This document shows positions 8,603 through 17,063 of a DNA stretch of 64,000 bases, piece by piece. Each line of letters starts with the position of its first letter. Positions within the stretch are counted from its first letter, which is position 1. A program made the translations under genes and the position numbers. Under the pieces are notes generated by a model. The model was not told the DNA's origin, did not search any database, and saw only the letters and a list, made by a program, of their open reading frames with translations. This DNA is from Pseudomonadota bacterium (GTDB lineage Bacteria > Pseudomonadota > Alphaproteobacteria > Rhizobiales > Rhizobiaceae): positions 124,001-188,000 of the forward strand of contig JAEWLS010000002.1 of NCBI GenBank assembly GCA_023457435.1, in the 5' to 3' direction.

Positions 8603-9916
8603 ATGCTTCCGCAGGAGATCATCCGGCGCAAGCGCGATGCCTGGCCGCTGACCGGCGCGGAGATCGGAGACTTCGTCCGCGGCCTCGTCGACGGCTCGTT
8701 CACCGACGCGCAGGTTTCCGCGCTTGCCATGGCCATCGTGCTCAACGGCATGAGCCGCGACGAGGCGGTGACGCTGACGCTCGCCATGCGCGATTCCGGG
8801 GATGTCCTGGACTGGTCCGACCTTCCGGGACCGGCCACCGACAAGCACTCGACGGGCGGCGTCGGCGACAACGTCTCGCTGATGCTGGCGCCGATCGTCG
8901 CCGCCTGCGGCGCGTATGTCCCGATGATCTCGGGACGCGGCCTTGGCCACACCGGCGGCACGCTCGACAAGATGGACTCGATCCCGGGCTACACCAGCCA
9001 GCCGGACAACCGTCTGTTCCGCAAAGTCGTGCGCGAGGTGGGCTGCGCGATCATTGGCCAGACCGCCCGGCTGGCGCCCGCCGACAAGCGCTTCTACGCC
9101 ATCCGCGACACCACCGGCACGGTGGAGTCGATACCGCTCATCACCGCCTCGATCCTTTCCAAGAAGCTCGCAGCGGGAATTGGATCGCTGGTGCTCGACG
9201 TCAAGGCCGGCCACGGCGCGTTCATGCCGACGCAGCGCGATGCCTTCGATCTCGCGCGAAGCCTTGTCGAGGTCGCCAACGGCGCCGGAATGCCGACGAC
9301 CGCGCTCATTACCGACATGGATCAGCCACTCGCCTCGGCTGCCGGCAATGCGGTGGAGGTCGTCAATGCGGTGGACTTCCTGACCGGCAGGCATCGGGAC
9401 CCGCGCCTGGAGGCGGTGACGCTCGCGCTCGCAGCGGAGATGCTCGTGTCCGCAGACATCCATGAGACGGTTGCTGCCGCCCGCAAGGCCGCCTCCACGG
9501 CGCTCTCGGACGGCCGCGCCGTCGAAACCTTCGGGCGCATGGTCGCGATGCTCGGCGGCCCCAGCGACTTCGTCGAGCGGATGGAGGCGCATCTGCCGAA
9601 GGCCGAGGTCGAGATTGCCGTTGCCGCTCCGCGCGCCGGCTTCGTGTCGGCAATCGCCACAAGGGACATCGGGCTGGCCGTCGTCGCGCTGGGCGGCGGG
9701 CGCACCGATCCTGCCGCCGCCATCGACCATGCCGTGGGCATCACCGGCCTGCCGCAGATCGGCGCTGAAGTGGGGAAGGGCGAGCCGCTGGCCCTCGTCC
9801 ATGCGCGGTCACGCGCGAAAGCCGACGAGGCGGCGCGAGCGGTAGTCGCGGCCTACGAACTGGCCGACGAGAAGCCGAAGGTTCGAGCGCCGGTAAGGAA
9901 GCGCGTCCCCGCCTAG
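8603..9916 (+). CDS. deoA: Thymidine phosphorylase
   Basis: A 437-aa pyrimidine nucleoside phosphorylase. The phosphate-binding signature is intact (KHSTGGVGDNVSLMLAP, then SGRGLGHTGGTLDKMDS). The family length is about 440 aa. I use ATG 8603, 4 bp after the pnp stop; earlier in-frame codons lie inside pnp. It is the last gene of the importer-catabolism operon. The stop codon TAG abuts the stop of the opposite-strand protease gene in a TAGCTA hexamer (9914-9919), so no terminator separates the two convergent genes. Confidence 0.95.
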   Translation: MLPQEIIRRKRDAWPLTGAEIGDFVRGLVDGSFTDAQVSALAMAIVLNGMSRDEAVTLTLAMRDSGDVLDWSDLPGPATDKHSTGGVGDNVSLMLAPIVAACGAYVPMISGRGLGHTGGTLDKMDSIPGYTSQPDNRLFRKVVREVGCAIIGQTARLAPADKRFYAIRDTTGTVESIPLITASILSKKLAAGIGSLVLDVKAGHGAFMPTQRDAFDLARSLVEVANGAGMPTTALITDMDQPLASAAGNAVEVVNAVDFLTGRHRDPRLEAVTLALAAEMLVSADIHETVAAARKAASTALSDGRAVETFGRMVAMLGGPSDFVERMEAHLPKAEVEIAVAAPRAGFVSAIATRDIGLAVVALGGGRTDPAAAIDHAVGITGLPQIGAEVGKGEPLALVHARSRAKADEAARAVVAAYELADEKPKVRAPVRKRVPA

Positions 9917-10486
9917 CTACTGTTCCATCACCAGCGCGCCGCTCTCGATGCGGAACATGGAGAGTTCCTTCAGGAACGACATGCCGACGAGCGTGCCGTC
10001 GAGAGACTTGTCCTCCAGCACCATCGCCTCGACGTCGCGGATCACGATCTTGCCGATCTGCACGCTGTCCAGCGTCGCCGTCGCTGCCCTGATCACGCCG
10101 TTGGCGGTATTGGCCTCGCGATTGAAGTCGGATGGTCCCAGTCCAAGCCCAAGCCGCCGTGCGGTGGACAGGTTTATCGCGACCATCGACGCGCCGGTAT
10201 CGACGAGCGCCTCGATCGTGCGGCCGTTTATCTTGAAGTCGGCGTTGAAGTGGCCGCGCTCATCGGCTTCGAGACGAACCTTGCGGCCGGCAGGATTGCC
10301 GCGCGGAGCTTCCGGCTTGGCCTGGTTGATGACCACCAGCGGCCGTTGCGGCGCCGGGACCGGTGCGGGCTCCTCGAGCGCCGACTTCACCAGCCCTTCG
10401 AAAATCTCGGGGTTGCGCTGGTAAACCACCGGAAGCGACGCGGAGCCGCCGGCGACGAGACCGAGTATGACCAGTTTGCGCAGCAT
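9917..10486 (-). CDS. Membrane-anchored clan AA (retropepsin-like) aspartic protease, TIGR02281 type
   Basis: A 189-aa protein with one N-terminal hydrophobic anchor (residues 1-20), a Pro-rich linker (about 39-60) and a C-terminal retropepsin-fold domain. The catalytic loop VDTGAS lies at residues 95-100 and is followed by a second hydrophobic strand and a conserved VGMSFLKELSMFRIE segment. Domain order matches the alphaproteobacterial TIGR02281 family; the active form should be a periplasm-facing homodimer. The substrate is unknown. It converges on deoA with adjoining stops. Confidence 0.85.
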   Translation of the reverse strand: MLRKLVILGLVAGGSASLPVVYQRNPEIFEGLVKSALEEPAPVPAPQRPLVVINQAKPEAPRGNPAGRKVRLEADERGHFNADFKINGRTIEALVDTGASMVAINLSTARRLGLGLGPSDFNREANTANGVIRAATATLDSVQIGKIVIRDVEAMVLEDKSLDGTLVGMSFLKELSMFRIESGALVMEQ

Positions 10487-10584
10487 GACTGTACCTTGTT
10501 GGTCTCGTCATGCCCGACATGGTGGTGATATCGGGTTAAGGCGTCGGCCGCCTTGCAGGCGTGGTTAAGGATCGATTGCCGGCG

Positions 10585-10977
10585 TCACGGCTCCTGGATT
10601 CCCTCGAGGTACTCGCGGAGCTCCGCAGTACGTGCCTCGATGACGCGGGCCCGGCAGGGCGGATACGTCATCGCCGAGCCGATCGTACCGTATTCCCCGG
10701 TCCCCCAGAACAGGCACGACTTCTCCTTGTATTCGTTCCACGCGCGCTGCTCGTCGAGCAGCCATTTCCTCGTCTCTTCCGAGCTTTGCTGACGCAGCTC
10801 CCGCCATGCTGCGTTCAACTCCGCGTCGGCGCGCCCAATGTAGGCGCCGCCGCACTCCCGGTAATCCGCGTCGGTCATCCCTTTTCCCATGCACGTGTCG
10901 TACTCGTCGTCGGCTTGCGCGGGAAGCGGTGCGGCGGCGGCGAAGATCGCGATTGATGCCGCGAGGAGAAGGCGCAT
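10585..10977 (-). CDS. LprI/DUF1311-family secreted protein
   Basis: A 130-aa exported protein with a Sec signal (MRLLLAASIAIFAAAAPLPAQA). A short mature domain matches the LprI lysozyme-inhibitor-like family (PF07007). Marks are four cysteines (YDTCMGKGMTDADYRECGG, SCLFWG, YPPCRARV) and the helical block LNAAWRELRQQSSEETRKWL. The start ATG 10977 places the signal at the N-terminus; upstream codons belong to upp. It begins 7 bp after upp, so it is probably co-transcribed with add and upp. Lysozyme inhibition is a family property and has not been shown here. Confidence 0.82.
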   Translation of the reverse strand: MRLLLAASIAIFAAAAPLPAQADDEYDTCMGKGMTDADYRECGGAYIGRADAELNAAWRELRQQSSEETRKWLLDEQRAWNEYKEKSCLFWGTGEYGTIGSAMTYPPCRARVIEARTAELREYLEGIQEP

Positions 10978-10984
10978 GGGGTCC

Positions 10985-11614
10985 TCACTTCGTCCCGTAC
11001 ATGCGGTCGCCGGCATCGCCGAGACCGGGCACGATATAGCCCTTGTCGTTGAGCTTCTCGTCAATGGCCGCGGTGAACACCGGCACGTCGGGAAGCGCCT
11101 CGGTGAAACGCTGTATGCCCTCCGGCGCCGCCAGCAGGCAGAGGTAGCGGATGTTCGTCGCCCCGCGCGAGCGCAGCTTCTCGACCGCCGCGATTGCCGA
11201 GTTGCCGGTCGCCAGCATCGGGTCCACGACGATGACCAGCCGGTCCCCGAGGTCGCTTGGGGCCTTGAAGAAGTATTCGATGGCTTCGAGCGTGTCGTGA
11301 TCGCGGTAGAGACCGATATGCGCGACGCGAGCCGCGGGGACGAGGTCGAGCATGCCGTCGAGCAGACCGTTGCCGGCGCGCAGGACCGAGGCGAACACCA
11401 GCTTCTTGCCCTCCAGCGTCGGCGCCTGCATCGTCGTCAGTGGCGTTTCTATCTCAACCGTCGTCAGCTCGAGATCGCGGGTCACCTCATAGCAGAGCAG
11501 CAGCGAAATCTCGCGCAGCAGCCGCCGGAAGCCGGCGGTGGAAGTTTCCTTCTTGCGCATGATCGTCAGCTTGTGCTGCACGAGCGGGTGGGTGACGACG
11601 GTGACGCCCTTCAT
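10985..11614 (-). CDS. upp: Uracil phosphoribosyltransferase
   Basis: A 209-aa enzyme, exactly the family length, making UMP from uracil and PRPP. Landmarks are THPLVQHKLTIMR at the N-terminus, the PRPP loop VDPMLATGNSA and the uracil-binding C-terminus YIVPGLGDAGDRMYGTK. The start is ATG 11614 (MKGVTVV); the 22 codons further upstream are outside the family. It is downstream of add with a 91-bp gap. It recovers uracil released by pyrimidine phosphorolysis. Confidence 0.96.
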   Translation of the reverse strand: MKGVTVVTHPLVQHKLTIMRKKETSTAGFRRLLREISLLLCYEVTRDLELTTVEIETPLTTMQAPTLEGKKLVFASVLRAGNGLLDGMLDLVPAARVAHIGLYRDHDTLEAIEYFFKAPSDLGDRLVIVVDPMLATGNSAIAAVEKLRSRGATNIRYLCLLAAPEGIQRFTEALPDVPVFTAAIDEKLNDKGYIVPGLGDAGDRMYGTK

Positions 11615-11705
11615 GCCGTTCTCCGAACCTGTGAACTGGAAGTCCATACTAGCCTGAACTGCCCGACGGCAAACCCGCAAGCGGCCAGAGGCACAGGATT
11701 CGTCG

Positions 11706-12689
11706 TCAGACCCGCGCCGCCATCATCTTGTCCGCCCGCGCGATCAGCTCGGCCCGCGTCTTACGGTCGACGAACGCAGCTTCCAGCGCCGTCCGCGTGA
11801 ACCCGGCAAGCTCCCTTGGCGCATATCCGAATTCGTCGGCCGCGATGTCGTACTCGCGTTTCAGCGTCGTCCAGAAATACGGCGGATCGTCGGAGTTCAG
11901 GGTCACCTTGCAGCCGGCGCGGTGCAGCGCCGGGAACGGATGGTCCTTGAAGCTTGGGAACACCTTGAGCTTGATGTTGGACACCGGGCAGACCTCGAGC
12001 ACCACGCCTTCGTCGGCGATTCGCCTGACGAGATCCGGGTTCTCGATGGCGCGCACGCCATGCCCGATCCGTGACGGCCTGATGTGGTCGAGCGCATCCT
12101 GCACGCTCTGCCAGCCGGCGAGTTCGCCTGCATGCACCGTGATGCCGAGCCCGGCCTCGCGCGCGATCTCGAAGGCGCGGACATAGTCCTCGACCTCGCC
12201 GAAGCGCTCCTCGCCCGCCATGCCGAAGCCGGTCACCAGCGGATGCCCGCATTTGACGGCGAACCGCGCCGCGCTTTCCACCGATTCGACGCCGAAGTGG
12301 CGCACCCCCGTGACGATCATGCGGCCCTCGATGCCGGTCTTGGCTTTCGCCCGCGCCATGCCCTCGCCGAGCGCGTTCGTATAGGCTTCGGGCGACAGGC
12401 CCGCCTTCCGCGCGTGGTCCGGCGACGTGAACACCTCCGAATAGATCGCGCCGTCGCGCGCCAGGCTGGTCAGGTAGTGCTCGGCGAGGCGCGCATAGTC
12501 TTCCTCGTCGCGAAACAAATTCGCCGAGAAGTCATAGGCCGCGAGAAAGGTGGTGAAGTCCTCCCAGACGAACGAGCCGTCCCGGATGAAAGCCAATGTA
12601 TCGGCATTGTATTTTCGCGCCTGAGCGATGACGAGATCGGGCGCCGCCGCGCCTTCGATGTGGCAGTGGAGTTCGGCCTTCGGCACCAT
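11706..12689 (-). CDS. add: Adenosine deaminase
   Basis: A 327-aa amidohydrolase converting adenosine to inosine, the substrate of the purine phosphorylase in the neighbouring operon. Metal and catalytic motifs are in place: HCHIEG near the N-terminus, TVHAGE, the SRIGHG strand and LNSDDPPYF. I start it at ATG 12689 because GAGGGG lies about 9 nt upstream and homology begins with VPKAELHCHIEG. An alternative ATG at 12719 adds ten residues. It is the first gene of an add-upp-lprI unit divergent from ubiE. Confidence 0.94.
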   Translation of the reverse strand: MVPKAELHCHIEGAAAPDLVIAQARKYNADTLAFIRDGSFVWEDFTTFLAAYDFSANLFRDEEDYARLAEHYLTSLARDGAIYSEVFTSPDHARKAGLSPEAYTNALGEGMARAKAKTGIEGRMIVTGVRHFGVESVESAARFAVKCGHPLVTGFGMAGEERFGEVEDYVRAFEIAREAGLGITVHAGELAGWQSVQDALDHIRPSRIGHGVRAIENPDLVRRIADEGVVLEVCPVSNIKLKVFPSFKDHPFPALHRAGCKVTLNSDDPPYFWTTLKREYDIAADEFGYAPRELAGFTRTALEAAFVDRKTRAELIARADKMMAARV

Positions 12690-12791
12690 CGTCTTGTTCC
12701 CCTCGCCGCGTCCGTTCATCGCGGCCCGAACGATAGCGCCCAACTTTTCAATGAGCTATGGTCCGGCCCGGATTTGTCGGGAAGTTGAAGC

Positions 12792-13565
12792 ATGGACGAG
12801 GCGCGCACCACCGCGGACGGCGGCATGGAGACCTCCTACGGTTTCCGCGCCGTGCGCGACGGCGAGAAGCAGGACCTCGTCGACAAGGTGTTTCACCGCG
12901 TCGCCGGCCGCTACGACCTGATGAACGACCTGATGTCGGGCGGCCTCCACCGCGTCTGGAAGAACGCCGCCGTCGCCTGGCTGAACCCGCCGAAGCGCCC
13001 GGGCTGGCGCCTGCTGGACATGGCCGGCGGCACCGGCGACATCGCGTTCCGCGTCGTCGACGCCAGCCGCGGGCAGGCCGAGGCCGTAGTCGGCGACATC
13101 AACGCCTCGATGCTTGCCGTCGGCCGCGAGCGCGCCGAAAAGCGCGGCTACGGCGGCATCAGCTTCGTCGAGGCCAATGCCGAGACGCTGCCCTTCGAGG
13201 ATGCCTCCTTCGACGCCTACACGATCGCTTTCGGCATCCGCAACGTACCGCATATCGATCGCGCCCTGGCGGAAGCCTATCGCGTGCTGAAGCGCGGCGG
13301 CCGCTTTCTCTGCCTCGAATTCTCCGAGGTCGACGTTCCACTGCTCGACCGCGTCTACGAGGCCTGGTCGTTCAACGCCATCCCGCGCATCGGCCAGGTC
13401 GTCACCGGCGACGGCGAACCCTATCGCTACCTCGTCGAATCCATCCGCAAGTTTCCGCGCCAGCGCGACTTCGCCACGATGATCGAGCGCGCCGGCTTCT
13501 CGCGCGTCTCCTGGCGCGACTATTCGGGCGGTATCGCTGCCGCGCATTCCGGCTGGAAACTCTGA
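12792..13565 (+). CDS. ubiE: Ubiquinone/menaquinone methyltransferase UbiE
   Basis: A 257-aa class I SAM methyltransferase acting in ubiquinone synthesis (C-methylation of 2-methoxy-6-polyprenyl-benzoquinol). The family signature FHRVAGRYDLMNDLMSGGLHRVWK is followed by the SAM loop LLDMAGGTGDIAF (residues 74-86) and FGIRNVP. The second conserved block is RVLKRGGRFLCLEFS. The gene begins a ubiE-ubiB-(toxin-antitoxin)-coaBC string. In related genomes a mutM gene often precedes ubiE; it is absent here. Confidence 0.96.
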   Translation: MDEARTTADGGMETSYGFRAVRDGEKQDLVDKVFHRVAGRYDLMNDLMSGGLHRVWKNAAVAWLNPPKRPGWRLLDMAGGTGDIAFRVVDASRGQAEAVVGDINASMLAVGRERAEKRGYGGISFVEANAETLPFEDASFDAYTIAFGIRNVPHIDRALAEAYRVLKRGGRFLCLEFSEVDVPLLDRVYEAWSFNAIPRIGQVVTGDGEPYRYLVESIRKFPRQRDFATMIERAGFSRVSWRDYSGGIAAAHSGWKL

Positions 13566-13578
13566 AAACCCCGGCGCG

Positions 13579-15147
13579 ATGAGCACACCTGCCGCATATT
13601 TCCGGCTGGCGCGCGCCGGCTGGATCATGGTCCGCGAGGGCGTCGTCGCGGCCTTTCCGGGTGACGAGTTCGACGGTCCGCCACGCACCCTCTGGAAGCT
13701 GTCGAGGCTGCTGGCGCGTCCGCGCTCGCGCCGCCGCGACCGCACGGAGAGCATCTCCACGGCCGTTGCCCGGCTCGGCCCGTCCTACGTCAAGCTCGGC
13801 CAGTTCCTCGCGACGCGGCCTGATGTCGTCGGCGTCGAGCTGGCGCGCGACCTGGCGTCGCTGCAGGACCGCATGGCGACCTTTCCGACGCGAGAGTCGG
13901 CGCAGACCATCGAGGGCTCCATCGGCCGTACCGTCGGGTCCCTGTTCCTCGAATTCGGCGAGCCCGTCGCCGCGGCCTCGATAGCCCAGGTCCATCCGGC
14001 CCGCATCGAGCGCGAGGGCAGCGAGGCGAAGGTCGCCGTCAAGGTGATCCGGCCTGGGGTGCGCGTGCAGTTCCAGCAGGATCTGGAAGCCTATTTCCTC
14101 GCCGCCCGCCTGCAGGAGCGCTTCATTGCCTCGTCGCGCCGGCTGAAGCCGGTCGAGGTCACGCGCCTGCTCGCCCAGACGACCAAGATCGAGATGGATC
14201 TGCGGCTCGAGGCGGCTGCCCTGTCCGAGATCGCGGAAAATACCGCCGGCGACCCGGGTTTCCGCGTGCCTTGGGTCGATTGGGAGCGCACCGGCCGGGA
14301 CGTCGTCACCATGGAGTGGGTCGACGGCGTCAAGATGTCGGACATCGCGGGCCTCGCGGCCGCGGGTCACGACCTCACGGCGCTGGCAGCGACGCTGATG
14401 CAGTCGTTCCTGCGCCACACGCTGCGCGACGGCTTCTTCCATGCCGACATGCACCCCGGCAATCTGTTCGTCGAAGCCGACGGCACCATCGTCGCGGTCG
14501 ATTTCGGGATCACCGGCCGGCTCGGCAAGAAGGAGCGCCGGTTCCTCGCCGAGATTCTCTACGGCTTCATCCGCCGCGACTATCACCGCGTCGCCGAGGT
14601 TCACTTCGAGGCCGGCTACGTCCCGCGCACGCACGACGTCCGCGCCTTCGCCCAGGCGATCCGCGCCATCGGCGAGCCGATCCACGGCCAGTCCGCCGAA
14701 ACCATCTCCATGGCCAAGCTGCTCGGCCTGCTGTTCGAGGTCACCGAGATCTTCGACATGCAGGCGCGGACGGAGCTTCTTATGCTGCAGAAGACGATGG
14801 TGGTGGTCGAGGGCGTCTGCCGCACCCTCGATCCGCGCTTCAACATGTGGAAATCCTCCGAACCCGTCGTGCGCAACTGGATCGCCGACAATCTCGGGCC
14901 GCGCGGGCTGCTGGAGGACGCGCGAGACGGCGCTTCGGCGCTGCTGTCGCTCGCCCGCCAGGCGCCTGACCTCGCCGCGCGCACTGAGCGCCTGTCGCGG
15001 GAGATCGACGCCATGGCAGAGCATGGCCTGCGCTTCGATTCGCGTACTGCGGATGCCATCGGCCGTGCCGAGGCCCGCCATTCGCGCTGGGGCCGCGTCG
15101 CGCTGTGGGTCATCGCCATCGCGCTGCTCGCCATCGCCTTCGGCTGA
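13579..15147 (+). CDS. ubiB: UbiB-type ABC1 kinase-like protein of ubiquinone synthesis
   Basis: A 522-aa atypical kinase-like ATPase needed for ubiquinone production at the membrane. The invariant KxGQ motif is at residues 72-75 (YVKLGQFLATRPD). The A-rich nucleotide loop (AAASIAQVHPAR) replaces the kinase P-loop, and the catalytic-like DMHPGNLFV and VDFGITGRL follow. A hydrophobic segment at the C-terminus (WVIAIALLAIAFG) would anchor it. It starts 13 bp after ubiE. Confidence 0.95.
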   Translation: MSTPAAYFRLARAGWIMVREGVVAAFPGDEFDGPPRTLWKLSRLLARPRSRRRDRTESISTAVARLGPSYVKLGQFLATRPDVVGVELARDLASLQDRMATFPTRESAQTIEGSIGRTVGSLFLEFGEPVAAASIAQVHPARIEREGSEAKVAVKVIRPGVRVQFQQDLEAYFLAARLQERFIASSRRLKPVEVTRLLAQTTKIEMDLRLEAAALSEIAENTAGDPGFRVPWVDWERTGRDVVTMEWVDGVKMSDIAGLAAAGHDLTALAATLMQSFLRHTLRDGFFHADMHPGNLFVEADGTIVAVDFGITGRLGKKERRFLAEILYGFIRRDYHRVAEVHFEAGYVPRTHDVRAFAQAIRAIGEPIHGQSAETISMAKLLGLLFEVTEIFDMQARTELLMLQKTMVVVEGVCRTLDPRFNMWKSSEPVVRNWIADNLGPRGLLEDARDGASALLSLARQAPDLAARTERLSREIDAMAEHGLRFDSRTADAIGRAEARHSRWGRVALWVIAIALLAIAFG

Positions 15148-15149
15148 CT

Positions 15150-15178
15150 TTGACGGCGTTGCTGTCAGTGCCTACATT
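15150..15178 (+). promoter_or_regulatory. Sigma-70-type promoter of the fitAB-like module
   Basis: TTGACG (15150-15155), a 17-bp spacer and TACATT (15173-15178) form a near-consensus promoter directly after the ubiB stop. Only 6 bp separate the -10 box from the antitoxin ATG at 15185. The predicted start site is the A of ATG and the mRNA would be leaderless. Confidence 0.6.
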
Positions 15179-15185
15179 GCTAGCA
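15160..15185. promoter_or_regulatory. Probable antitoxin operator (two 8-bp half sites)
   Basis: TGCTGTCA (15160-15167) and the palindrome TGCTAGCA (15178-15185) lie 18 bp apart, one within the promoter spacer and one over the start codon. From memory, the FitA operator has half sites close to TGCTATCA/TGATAGCA; each site here differs by one base. This placement suits autorepression by the antitoxin-toxin complex. Confidence 0.45.
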
Positions 15186-15439
15186 TGAGCACAATCACAG
15201 TCCGCAATGTCGATGAAAGGGTAAAGCAGGCGCTACGCATACGCGCCGCTCGGCGCGGCGTCTCAATGGAACAGGAGATTCGTTCGATATTGGACGAGGC
15301 CGCAAGAGGTGAAGCTGCGGATGCCGGCCGAAATGAAAGCCTTTATGAGGCAATCCGGCGGCTGGTGGATCAGCATGGCGGTTTCGATATCGAAATCCCG
15401 GCTCGGCAACCGCCGCGCGAACCGCCGACTTTTTCCTGA
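15185..15439 (+). CDS. FitA/VapB-type ribbon-helix-helix antitoxin
   Basis: An 84-aa protein with an N-terminal ribbon-helix-helix domain (STITVRNVDERVKQALRIRAA, then GVSMEQEIRSILDEA). This is the pattern of FitA-like antitoxins that pair with PIN toxins. The C-terminal tail (GGFDIEIPARQPPREPP) would wrap the toxin. The start ATG 15185 is set by the promoter and the domain border; there is no Shine-Dalgarno site, in line with a leaderless message. The TGA overlaps the toxin ATG (TGATG). It should bind the operator at 15160-15185. Confidence 0.85.
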   Translation: MSTITVRNVDERVKQALRIRAARRGVSMEQEIRSILDEAARGEAADAGRNESLYEAIRRLVDQHGGFDIEIPARQPPREPPTFS

Positions 15440-15861
15440 TGTTTCTTCTCGACACAAATGTCGTATCGGAAGCCATGAGGCCTGCGCCCAACGCTGTCGT
15501 CGAGGCGTGGTTTGCTCGGATTGAGAGATCCTCGCTCTTCCTGTCTTCCATCTCCAAGGCCGAACTCCTGCACGGCCTCGCACTCATGCCCGTCGGAAAA
15601 CGCAAGATCGAAGTGGCAGCCGTTATCTGGCGCTTCCTTGCAGAAGAGCTGCGCACCGATATTCTCGCCTTTGGAACTGCTGAAGCCGAGCACTATGCGG
15701 AAATTCTTGCGCTCCGTCGCGGGCGGGGCCGGCCCATGAGCCAGTCCGACGCACAGATTGCTGCTATCGCGCGTTCGCGTGGACTCGCGTTGGCGACACG
15801 GAATGTTCGCGATTTCGAGGACTGCGGCGTCGAGATCGTGAATCCGTGGGAGCCCGCATGA
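15439..15861 (+). CDS. PIN-domain toxin, FitB/VapC family
   Basis: A 140-aa PIN RNase. The acidic metal site is complete: D in FLLDTNVVSE (residues 5-10), E in SSISKAELLHGL, the RGRPMSQSDAQIAAIA segment carrying the third Asp, and ATRNVRDFE near the C-terminus. This should be an active, Mg-dependent ribonuclease restrained by the preceding antitoxin. Its last codons overlap the coaBC start (ATGA, 15858-15861). Translation of this toxin is therefore directly linked to an essential gene. Confidence 0.9.
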   Translation: MFLLDTNVVSEAMRPAPNAVVEAWFARIERSSLFLSSISKAELLHGLALMPVGKRKIEVAAVIWRFLAEELRTDILAFGTAEAEHYAEILALRRGRGRPMSQSDAQIAAIARSRGLALATRNVRDFEDCGVEIVNPWEPA

Positions 15862-17063
15862 CTCTTTCCGGCAAACGCATCCTTCTGATCGTCGGCGGCG
15901 GCATCGCCGCCTACAAGTCCCTCGATCTCATCCGCCGCCTGCGCGAGCGCGGCGCGGCGGTGCGCTGCGTGATGACGGCAGCTTCCCAGCACTTCGTCAC
16001 GCCGCTGGCCGTCGGCGCGCTGTCGGCCGATCATGTCTTCACCGAACTGTTCGACCGTCAGGACGAACAGGATGTCGGCCATATCCGTCTGGCGCGCGAG
16101 GCCGATCTCATCGTCGTCGCTCCGTCGACCGCCGACCTAATCGCGAAGATGGCGACCGGCCTCGCCAACGATCTCGCCTCGGCCGTCCTGCTCGCCACCG
16201 ATCGGCCGGTGCTCGTCGCACCCGCCATGAATCCGAAGATGTGGTCGCACCCGGCGACACGCCGCAATCGCGCCACGCTTGCCGCCGACGGCATCCGTTT
16301 CGTCGGCCCCGCTCGCGGCGAGATGGCCGAGAAGGGGGAAGCGGGCGAGGGACGCATGGCCGAGCCGCTGGAGATCGTCGCGGCAGTCGAAGCGCTGCTC
16401 GGGCCGGCGTCGCGCCCGCTCGCCGGGCGTCGCGTCATCGTCACCTCCGGACCGACCCACGAGCCGATCGATCCGGTGCGCTACATCGCCAATCGCTCGT
16501 CCGGCAAGCAGGGTCACGCCATCGCCGCCGCGCTCGCTCGCCTCGGTGCGGAGGTTGAGCTGGTTTCCGGGCCGGTCGTCATCCCGGATCCGCAAGGCGT
16601 GTCGGTGACGCGCGTGGAAAGCGCCCGCGACATGCTCGCCGCGGTCGAGCGCGCGCTGCCAGCCGACGCCGCCATCTTCGTCGCCGCTGTCGCCGACTGG
16701 CGCACCGAAGGCGAAGCCGGCCAGAAGATCAAGAAGGTCGCAGGCGAAGGGCCGCCGTCGCTGCGCATGGTCGAGAACCCCGACATTCTCGCCACCGTCG
16801 GACATCACGCAAGTCGGCCCCGACTGGTGATCGGATTTGCTGCGGAGACGCAGAATCTCATCGCCAATGCGCAGGCCAAGCTCGCGCGGAAGGGTGCCGA
16901 CATGATCGTCGCCAACGACGTCTCAACAGAGGGCGGCGCCATGGGCGGCGACCTCAATCTGGTGAGCATCGTCTCTTCGGCCGGAGTCGAGGAGTGGCCG
17001 CAGATGTCGAAGGACGAAGTCGCCGGGCGTCTCGCCCAACTGGTCGCCGAGCGTCTGGCCTAG
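15858..17063 (+). CDS. coaBC: Bifunctional phosphopantothenoylcysteine decarboxylase/synthetase
   Basis: A 401-aa coenzyme A biosynthesis enzyme. The N-terminal flavoprotein CoaC half has GGGIAAYKSLDLIRRL, SADLIAKMATGLA-type segments and PAMNPKMWSHPA. The C-terminal CoaB half starts near RRVIVTSGPTHEPIDPVRYIANRSSGKQG and carries AAVADWR and FAAETQN. I choose ATG 15858 because it overlaps the toxin stop by 4 bp; a GTG at 15846 inside the toxin is an alternative. Its stop shares CTAG (17060-17063) with the convergent gene. Confidence 0.96.
   Translation: MTLSGKRILLIVGGGIAAYKSLDLIRRLRERGAAVRCVMTAASQHFVTPLAVGALSADHVFTELFDRQDEQDVGHIRLAREADLIVVAPSTADLIAKMATGLANDLASAVLLATDRPVLVAPAMNPKMWSHPATRRNRATLAADGIRFVGPARGEMAEKGEAGEGRMAEPLEIVAAVEALLGPASRPLAGRRVIVTSGPTHEPIDPVRYIANRSSGKQGHAIAAALARLGAEVELVSGPVVIPDPQGVSVTRVESARDMLAAVERALPADAAIFVAAVADWRTEGEAGQKIKKVAGEGPPSLRMVENPDILATVGHHASRPRLVIGFAAETQNLIANAQAKLARKGADMIVANDVSTEGGAMGGDLNLVSIVSSAGVEEWPQMSKDEVAGRLAQLVAERLA

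Noticed and set aside
13402..15081. 559-codon minus-strand frame opposite ubiB
   Set aside because: Shadow of ubiB, low-complexity composition, no start context.
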